Below, piece after piece: positions 55,925 to 64,000 of a stretch of DNA of 64,000 nt. The notes beneath the pieces were generated by a model. The model did no database searches and was not told where the DNA came from. It saw only the letters and a list, made by a program, of their open reading frames with translations. Origin of the DNA: Quillaja saponaria (taxonomy: Eukaryota; Streptophyta; Magnoliopsida; Fabales; Quillajaceae). Within the stretch, counting starts at the first letter, position 1. The number at the start of each line of letters is the position of its first letter. The stretch lies in assembly GCA_029379385.1 (NCBI GenBank), contig CM055613.1:10992001-11056000 (forward strand). Direction: 5' to 3'. A program made the translations under genes and the position numbers.

Positions 55925-58230
55925 TCTTTGTTTTCTTTGACTGTATGTAAGCAAGTCATCTTTTGCCAGTCTTACAAGAGTCCCACTGCCTACAAGTGCT
56001 TCAGCTTCACCATCTTTCCCTTTTCTAACCTCAGTTTCAACCTCTAGTATACTTTCCTCATTTATGGTTTCTTTCCTTCCCCATTCCGTATTGCTTTCCT
56101 CCAAATATGATATTCACTCCCCCTAAATTGAATGAGTAAACTCTTCCTCATTATAACTCTCCCCCTCAAGAGAGGACAGGGCGTAATAAGCTTTTAATTT
56201 TTGAAAGGTAACATCCATGCTAACATAAATCCTCTTAGTAGGTAGATGATAACACTTGTATCCTTTTTGAGTTACATAATATCCAATAAATAGACATTTG
56301 AGAGCACGAAGGTCAAGTTTACTGAGATTTTTTCGATGCTCATGCACAAATCAAACATATCCAAAGACTTTAAGAGGCACAATGAATAAGGAATTCACTA
56401 GGAGAAGATCCACATGTGTCTTCAAATCGAGGGCACATAATGGCATACGGTTGATAAGATAAGCTACAGACAAAACTACATCCCCCCAATAAGTTTTGGG
56501 CATATTCATAGCGAACAGTAACGACCTTGCCACCTTAAGTATATGTCTATTTTTTCATTCTACAATGCAATTTTGAGCAGAAGTATTAATACAAGTAGTT
56601 TGATGAATTATGCCATGGCCACAAAGATAATTCTAAAAGATTCTCTCTATATACTTCGTACCATTATCACTTTTCAGAACTTTCACTTTAGTATCAAATT
56701 GAGTATTAATCATTTTATGAAATGTTTAAAAGCAGGTAAACACCTCATTCTTTGTACGCATCAAGTAAACCCAAGTAATGCGACTATAACAATCAATAAA
56801 CATAACAAACCATCTATATCCAGATACATAGACAACTTGACTTGGACCTCTACATCAAAATGAATAAGCATAAAAAGAGAAGTACTCTTATTATTCATTA
56901 AAGGATAAGAAGCACGTGTGTGTTTAGCAAATTCACATGCATCATATGTCAAACTATTTAGAGTGCTGAGAAGAAATAGAGGAATTGCTCTGAAGAGCCT
57001 GACCACCAATGTTCAATAAAGGCCTTGAATCAGATTCCATAACATAGAGTCCATCACGCTTTTTACCATAGCCAATCGTTCTTCCCTTTCCTAGTTCCTG
57101 AAAAACACAAGAAGTAGAATCAAATATGGCTCAACAATTGAGAGTTTTAGTGATGGCACTGATAGATAACAAATTATTTGAGAAATTAGGAACATGAAGA
57201 ACATAAGATAAGGTTAAGGTAGGTGTACAATGAATTGAACCTTTCTCCGAAATAGACGATAGAGAGTCATTGGCTACCTGAACCTTTTCTTTATATGAAC
57301 AAGAATTATAGGAAGAAAACTACTAGAAGTACCAATCATATGGTCGGAAGCACTTAAGTCGATAATCCAAGGTTCTGGACCAACAGAGGAATGAACACTA
57401 AGAGCAATTTTATGGATACCTAATTCAGCAAGATTAGAGGAAGATGCATCGGAAGATTTGCAGTCCAGTTTAGACATCAACCATTTGAGACGTTGCAGCT
57501 TATCCCTACTGAGGGTGTTCGAGTTAAAGTCTCACTAGCCAAGGGCTCTTAAATATCAGATAAATGAGCTTGTGATCTAGATGGACCTGTACTCCGACCA
57601 CCATGTCCTCTAGTTGGACGACCATGAAGCTTCTAGCATGTGTCTCTGGTATGGTGAGACTTACCACAATAATCACATCGTAGATGATCCTTGTCACTAC
57701 TTATCCCTAACTCGCTATCTCTAGTCTGACCTACTCTAAACTCCCTCTGAACAGCATTGGTACATGGCAGACCTCTCATGGGTTCCCACATGAAGCATTG
57801 CAGTCCTTCTCCTATCCTCTTGCTGTACAAAAGCATATGTTTGTCTCAAGTTTGGAAAAAGATCTCTTCCCAAAACCTGAACTCTAATGTGGTCATACTC
57901 AAGATTGAGTCAAGCTAGAAAATCATACACTTTCTCCTTATCCATTATTCTCTGATAAGAAGCTACATCCGATGGATGTAATGGCTGATATTCCTGATAA
58001 TAGTCAAGTTCCTGCCATAAGGCACTCAGTTCAGCAAAATATTGGGCCACAATCAAATCTCCCTGTTTAGTTGCATGAAGCTTCTTCCTCAGTTCAAACA
58101 CTTGGATATCATTGCCAACCTGAGAGTAAGTTTGGCTTGCAGCTGTCCAAATCTTATAGGCTGAATCAAGCAATAGATAACCACGAGAAATTTGTGGTTG
58201 CATAGAATTGATTAACCAACACATTACCAA
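55925..58230 (-). pseudogene. Copia X gag, protease and integrase remnants
   Basis: On the minus strand, from 5' to 3': gag with LRKKLHATKQGDLIVAQYF (57910-58230); CCHC-type zinc knuckle (57633-57836); protease region with IDLSASDHM, Gly changed to Leu-Ser context (57274-57480); GAG-pre-integrase (56761-57009); integrase part with YLINRMP (56351-56533); and the linker with GYKCYHLPTKRIYVSMDVTF (56123-56347). The phase changes between pieces show decay. Confidence 0.75.
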
Positions 58231-58380
58231 GGAATTTTCAGCAATCCATTGTTCATATAATGAATCCGTAGTGGCTGGTTTTGCTTTGAAACCAGTGATA
58301 TAACCATGTAATCCACGTGTCTAAATGAATAACAAACAAGAACGAGACCAAGCTAAAAAATTGTTTCCATCAAGTAAAGA

Positions 58381-61300
58381 AAATGCCAAGATAAATACCC
58401 AAACAACCAAGAAAATTAGAAACCACTCCAAATCAACAACCCAGTTCCAAATAACCTACAATCAGATAGCCAATGACTAACCCATGACCTCTTGCTGTAC
58501 ATGAAATATGTGACATAATTAGTTGATTTGAAAGGGTTACTTAATGAATAGCTGAATTTTCTCTTACAAGTGTAAACAAAATGGAGAAAAATAGGTTCTT
58601 GTATTTGGCAGTGTCAATGTGGTATCTCCTACATTGCTAGCATAATAGTGTTTAAAAAATATATAAGTAGATGAGTTACGCATCTTATTGCCAATTGATT
58701 AGTTTTATGAGTGTGGCTCTAGCATAGTGAAGCACTATACCATGAGAAGTAGCAACATGATAAATAAATGTGGGATTTCATTGGGAAATGCAAGCTGAAG
58801 AACTTGAATCTATGTCCTTCTTTGAAACATTGAATTCCATTTCGCAAGGCCTGCAAGCATGCGTATTACTGTGTCATTTTTTAGCTCAAATTAAAAGATT
58901 AAAAGGTAAGGGGGTAAGGGGCTAGCTGGAAGTACCTAAACTACCCTTTTTATAGTCTTACATCCCAAGAAACCAAAGGAATCAAGGTAGTAATTTTGAT
59001 AAAATGAGAGGCATAGAGTTCAAGCAATTAGATTTAGTATTGTACTAATTACCCATAAGGATCATTGCTGTTCTTGATTAATTTTACTAATATCCAAACT
59101 TCTCCAAGATAAGCTTGATTTATTTCCTTGCCTTAAATGCAGAATTTTGATTTGATTCTTGACCATGTTAATTAAAAAAAATCTTATCTCACAATTGTCA
59201 ATTGTTATCCATTTTTTGCTTTCATATATTCTTCCCAGTTCCCCAAATTACAATATGAGACTAGCAGAACATATCATCATATTGTTATTGTTAGGTCCAG
59301 GTGTAGTATGTGCTTACTTGTCAGGTCTCATCAAAGTCCAAATGAAGGTTTTGTAGGTATTCAGTGTTCTTCTAAAACAGTGAACATAGGTTTGGAGGGA
59401 GCTCCAACAACAAGCCGATGCTGAAATTAGAGTTCTTAGAGAGAGAAAATATTTCGTGCGCAATAAATAGAGAGGGTGAAAAGGTTTACTACCCTCATAT
59501 TTCTTAGTCTATCTATAACTATGCTTGGGCTTCACTTGAAATTTGACGTATGGATAAGAAAGAGGGACGAAGATAAATTAGAAATGAGAAAAAAGAAAAA
59601 GAAAAAAAAGAAGACAAATTTAGCAACAAATTTAATTGTGATTCAGTATCTATGTAATATTATTGGCATTAATGTTGCCGAAGCCTAAGATGTATTCTCA
59701 AAATAATATTAATTAATCCATGTAGAACATCAATTAAACCTAACATTGAAACACGTCTAATAATTTAACCGAAATCACTCTCATCTGTTTGCATTACAAG
59801 ATTTTTTTGTTTTTGGACATATTAATAATGCTCGAACTTAACATCTAGAGGTGGAGAGACAAACTCCAACTGCGAATTCATTAGGTGGTGCAAGATTTAA
59901 ATTTTGCCCTTAAGAAAAAGAATACACATTCCCATCCATATATGGTGCTTGAAAACAACATGCTTCTGTTTCACATAAATGAGTTTCCAATCAGTAGTTG
60001 GTGGCCAGAAAGTTAATGTTGTATATATATCACCCTAGCTAGGTAGCTAGCTATAACTAGTCAGTTCGTTGTTGTCACAAACTAATGTATATTTCTTTCA
60101 TCTTAATTTGTTTAGGCAATCAAGGTTGTATTAAAAGTTTGCTAGTTTGCTAGTTTAAGCAGTCATCCATATCATGTCCTTAATTTTTAACTAATTGATA
60201 TAGTAACATGTTTAATATATATAAGCCTGCATGTGTTGAGTTTTTAATTTATCAAACTTCATATACTTAGTAATATGTTTAAAAAGTCCCACACAAAAAA
60301 GAAAGGTCACCTAAATCAGGTTCTGTAAATCAAGATTTGGTGATTGATTAGCTTAAGCATGTAGTCTTCTCCTAATTAATACGCAATTATAAATTCCCAC
60401 TGATAATTAACTAGTGATATAAATATTGTGACTAATCGTATTGTTTATGTTTCACGAAATTACTTGTATTAACAAGGAGTGATTCTCAAGACAAGTTAAA
60501 AAAGAAAAGTTAGGAATTGAGTATAAAAAAAGTATGGTGACTTGGTAAGATTTAAAAATGATAAATTATTTAAATTTAGAAATTATGGAAAGATGTGTCG
60601 TGTTTAATATGATGACAATCTAGTTATTTAGAAGCGAATGAAGACAAGTGAGCTGGTGGAAATAGTCTTTAAAATTTCAAATGGTTGCATGGCTTATTAA
60701 ACATCTTGAACTAGCTAGGTTATTTTAGAGTTCGAGATCTTGGGCGTTCTATTTTGGGACCAAGTTGGTCATAAGCTCGAAGCAGATGAAAATTAAACAA
60801 CCAAAGGATTTACTCAGGTATCGGGTGATAAGATTCAATAACAAATTGACTATGTATAGTTATGTTTTGGTATACAAAAATAGGTTCAAAAGGAAATTAA
60901 TGCCATCCTATCATAGTCAATGCAGCGTTTGTATGGATTGACATAACGCAAACGAAACCAATTCAAGTAACATAGTTTAATATAATAAAGTTGGCTTTTC
61001 TCTTTAGCTAGAAACAGTATTTAAAAAATAATACCGATCTGGATGATTAAATTGATTTGGATTATAAATTTATTTTTGTAGTTGAATCGTAAATTGATGG
61101 CACTAAAAAATTGAACAATTCAAAGCGAGTTTTAGTGGTTGAACAATTTTATATTTTTTTTCTCTTGAAATTTAAGAAAATTAAAATTGAATTGAGTTTT
61201 CAACAATTTAATAGGTGATACTAATATTGCATTCAAAACCATTCAAATCCAGTTTAAAAAATTAAATAAAAATTCCAAAACGTATTATATATTAATTAAC

Positions 61301-63611
61301 GTAAAATATTGTAAGTGTGATTATATTAAAATATTTTCTTAAATTTTTAATATATATTATTACTATAATTATTGTAAACATAATTATATTATGTTTAATA
61401 TTAAATTAAATATATATATTTATATATGATATTACTCAAAAATTAACCTTTTTTTTTTTATCCGATTGTCGATTTAATTTTTAAAATATTGACTAAAAGA
61501 TAATAGTTTAATATAGTTGATTTCATCAAAAGCTTATACAAGAAATAATTGCTACTAATAGTCTATTACCACTAATATATAATTTAACAAAAAATGAAGT
61601 AAAAAAAAAATAGTATAGAAGTAAGCAGTATGATGGTAATTTGATCAGTCGTGATCAGTGTAAATATTCGGTCTAAGTGGATTGAATTTTTTATGTTTCC
61701 AAATAATATGTGGACATTTACTGAACTCAAATCATATCATTGATCCTTTAAGTTTGAAATTGGTTATGTAAGATCGGGTTCGGGATGATCCGTGAAAGAA
61801 TACAAGGCTAAGAAGAAAAATATAATAACAAACCTCATTCAAGTCATATTTTATTTATTTTGGATTAGATCATTAACAGATCAAAATCTGACAATATAAT
61901 ATCCCAAATTTGACATTGGAAGTGAAATATGTTAGCAATGTAGTTTATAACTCTCAAGTGGCCAACTACCAAGTCTTGTATCGATCAGTCCAAATATGAA
62001 AATTATATACCAGATATGTATTAGAAATATTATGAACACAATGTACAAACTTGGAAACATATAGAAACATGTAGAAATAAATTGAATCTTGATTCAAATT
62101 AATCCATTGTCATGTCTAATAAGTAAAACAAAATTTTATATTATATTATTTTTATTTTTTCATCTACAACAATTAATTAATATTTCACAAATATATTAAA
62201 TAAATTAAATATATTCATGATATTATGGATGCTTAACCCTCACACCTTTAGCCTCCTACCAAATATACTATTAAATTATTAACTACCAAATATCTTTTGA
62301 TGGGCCATTTTGAAATGTGGTATGCTCAAGTGCCTTTCAAACTTTTTTGTATTATTTGAACTAGTTGAATTTGAGATTTAAAATCACGGTCACTAGACCT
62401 TGACATACACAACAATAAAAAATTGACCAATAAGTCGATTCATCATAATTAAAGTTTCTCCCATTCAAACATAAAATTTTGAACTTTGAAACCTATATAT
62501 TAAAATTCTGAAATTTTAACTACTAAACTTGCTAACAATAATTTTCCATATAAAAATTTAATGTGAATGAGAGGTGGCTAGTATGGGCTATAGTTCACCA
62601 AACTCAACCTACCCATGTAGCTAGCCCCTTAAGCACGGGATTATTTATTGATGGGCCATGCTTGGGTTAGCTTGCTTTATCAAAATGAAAAGAAACTGAG
62701 AATGACATGTATGTTTGTGAATTCAATGAGAAGCCATATTTAGTTGTAATTCATTGATTTTCTTATTCTCTCAACTGTTTTGCATTAATTCAAGCATGAC
62801 ATGTTCCATTTTCAGAAATTAGGATTTTGTGTATATATATATCGAAAATGAATTATTAAAAAGAATATCTATCTTTTATCAAATTAGGTTTGTGTACATC
62901 CAAGAAAAAGTGTCATATTTTTGAAAGAAAGAGAGTTCAATTCATGAATGATAGCTAGCTAACCTTTCTTTTCTTTTCTTTTCTTGGTTATATATTTTGT
63001 AGTTGGAAATATGTAATTGTGAAAAAAATTATCATAATCAATTGAAAAGGAAAAAAATAAATAAACAAAACATCTTACTAATTATGTTATTACATATTGT
63101 AATATCATTAAAGTTTATTTATATGCAGTAATTTGTGTTTATTATGGTCATTTAAGCTTAATTTGGTAAATAATGTTTTTATGAATTCTTTTCGATGTAT
63201 TAAAAAAAGTTTTTTTTAAAAAAATTATTTATTTTTATATTGTATCTTAACAATAACTCTTCCATTGTTATCATAACCATCAAAAATTCAAAGTATATAA
63301 CCCGAAAAACCGAGTTTAATTTTGAAATTAATTAATTAATGTTGTTACTTGCTAGTGTTGGTTATCCATCGTTTTAAATCATCAAATCCATTTTCCAATT
63401 CAATGGGACAACAAAGCTTCTTGGTTTACATTAAAGTTAGTAGAAACATCCATAATTATTGCTTTTAAACTTCAAGCTAACTTAAGATAGGTTTGGAAAT
63501 TTTTTTTAATAAAATCAAATGCTTGGAATGACATTAAAAGAATATACTAATCAAATCAATTATACTTTTTATAATTTTTCTTATTAAATTATAAATTTTA
63601 AAATATTTTAA

Positions 63612-63647
<36 letters not shown>

Positions 63648-64000
63648 CATTAGAGACTCTGAGTTTATCTTGAACTTAAACTACATAATATAGGAGCAGT
63701 CCATTCTTTTTCCATAATCTCAACCCCCATAAGTTATGCAAATTGACTCAGCAATGAGTCAACATGCTCTGGTAAAGACTCTTTGTTTTACTAATTGAAT
63801 TTGAAATTTGAAATTTTAATAAGTATTCTTAGAGCATTCATATATTTTAAATTAAATTAGATTGTAAATTTTATTTATAGTGCGCAATCATTAGTGTTAG
63901 GATACCATTACCATATGTTTGGTAAAAATCCAAAAGAGTGACACAAAGACTACCCCTTCATATATCAAAAAAGTTAAAGGATGTTATTGTCGTATTATGG
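58381..64000. other. AT-rich intergenic region
   Basis: No coding sequence that I can support. It includes a (TA)n microsatellite at about 63615-63646 and an interrupted ttttctttt tract near 62968-62984. Short frames at 59159-59356 and 59476-59688 have no recognisable features; the second is partly a poly-Lys run. Confidence 0.55.
63615..63646. repeat. (TA)n microsatellite
   Basis: About 16 consecutive TA dinucleotides in the right-hand intergenic region. A similar shorter (AT)n run lies at about 41868-41886 in the third GRV2-pseudogene intron. Confidence 0.95.

Larger units (their letters stand above)
46441..58380 (-). mobile_element. Ty1/copia element X, split by two later insertions, 5' LTR missing
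   Basis: Minus-strand copia element. The 3' LTR is 46441-46559 (agttgg...caaca on +), next to a purine tract on the minus strand (rc of about 46560-46580). Moving 3' to 5' in the element: RNase H tail (46566-46766, with FVRSEQQLANIFTKGL), RT (47107-47974, with YVDD), then the rest of pol at 52532-52837 and 55925-57480 (integrase, GAG-pre-integrase and the protease region, with IDLSASDHM where IDSGAS is normal). Next come a zinc knuckle (57633-57836, CDYCGKSHHTRDTC) and a UBN2-type gag (57910-58230). Frames are broken. Own sequence totals about 4.3 kb. No 5' LTR or primer site is seen on the right, so the element is truncated. Element Y and hAT copy 2 are inserted in it. Confidence 0.85.

Overview
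This is plant nuclear DNA, most likely from a eudicot. The genes have many GT-AG introns rich in A and T, and they belong to plant families: DVL/RTFL micropeptides, DUF936, BAHD acyltransferases, GH17-X8 glucanases and GRV2. Long AT-rich spacers and nested plant retrotransposons fit the same picture. I cannot name the species from sequence alone. Gene structures were built by eye from splice sites, reading phase and remembered family sequences; no alignment was run.

Bases 1-30,000 form the gene-bearing half, all on the + strand. In order they hold: the 3' part of a large 2-oxoglutarate/Fe(II) oxygenase-like gene (13 exons seen; its 5' end is outside the window); a 56-residue DVL/RTFL micropeptide gene; an 11-exon TRM5 tRNA (guanine-37-N1)-methyltransferase gene with a complete miniature LTR retrotransposon in intron 2 and a mutated-looking splice donor after exon 4; a two-exon secreted GH17 glucanase with an X8 module and a GPI-like tail; a four-exon DUF936 gene; and an intronless BAHD acyltransferase gene.

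Bases 31,000-46,400 are a decayed, 3'-truncated copy of GRV2/KAM2 (the plant RME-8 homologue). It carries four in-frame nonsense codons and several frameshifts. Two small LTR elements sit in or just upstream of its 5' leader, and its first intron holds a LINE, which is itself split by a hAT transposon (35906-40087).

Bases 46,441-58,380 are a nest of elements. A Ty1/copia element on the minus strand (X) is interrupted by a second, related copia element (Y, 47996-52526) and by a second, internally deleted copy of the same hAT family (52838-55916, with a perfect 8-bp target duplication). From 58,380 to the end I see AT-rich non-coding sequence without a supportable gene.

The genes are unrelated in function and do not form a pathway or cluster. 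I found no convincing evidence of a new multi-gene system. The observations most worth checking are the unannotated DVL peptide gene, the abnormal TRM5 splice site, two complete TRIM elements with exact target duplications, the GRV2 pseudogene, and a 53-bp-arm hairpin inside an intron.
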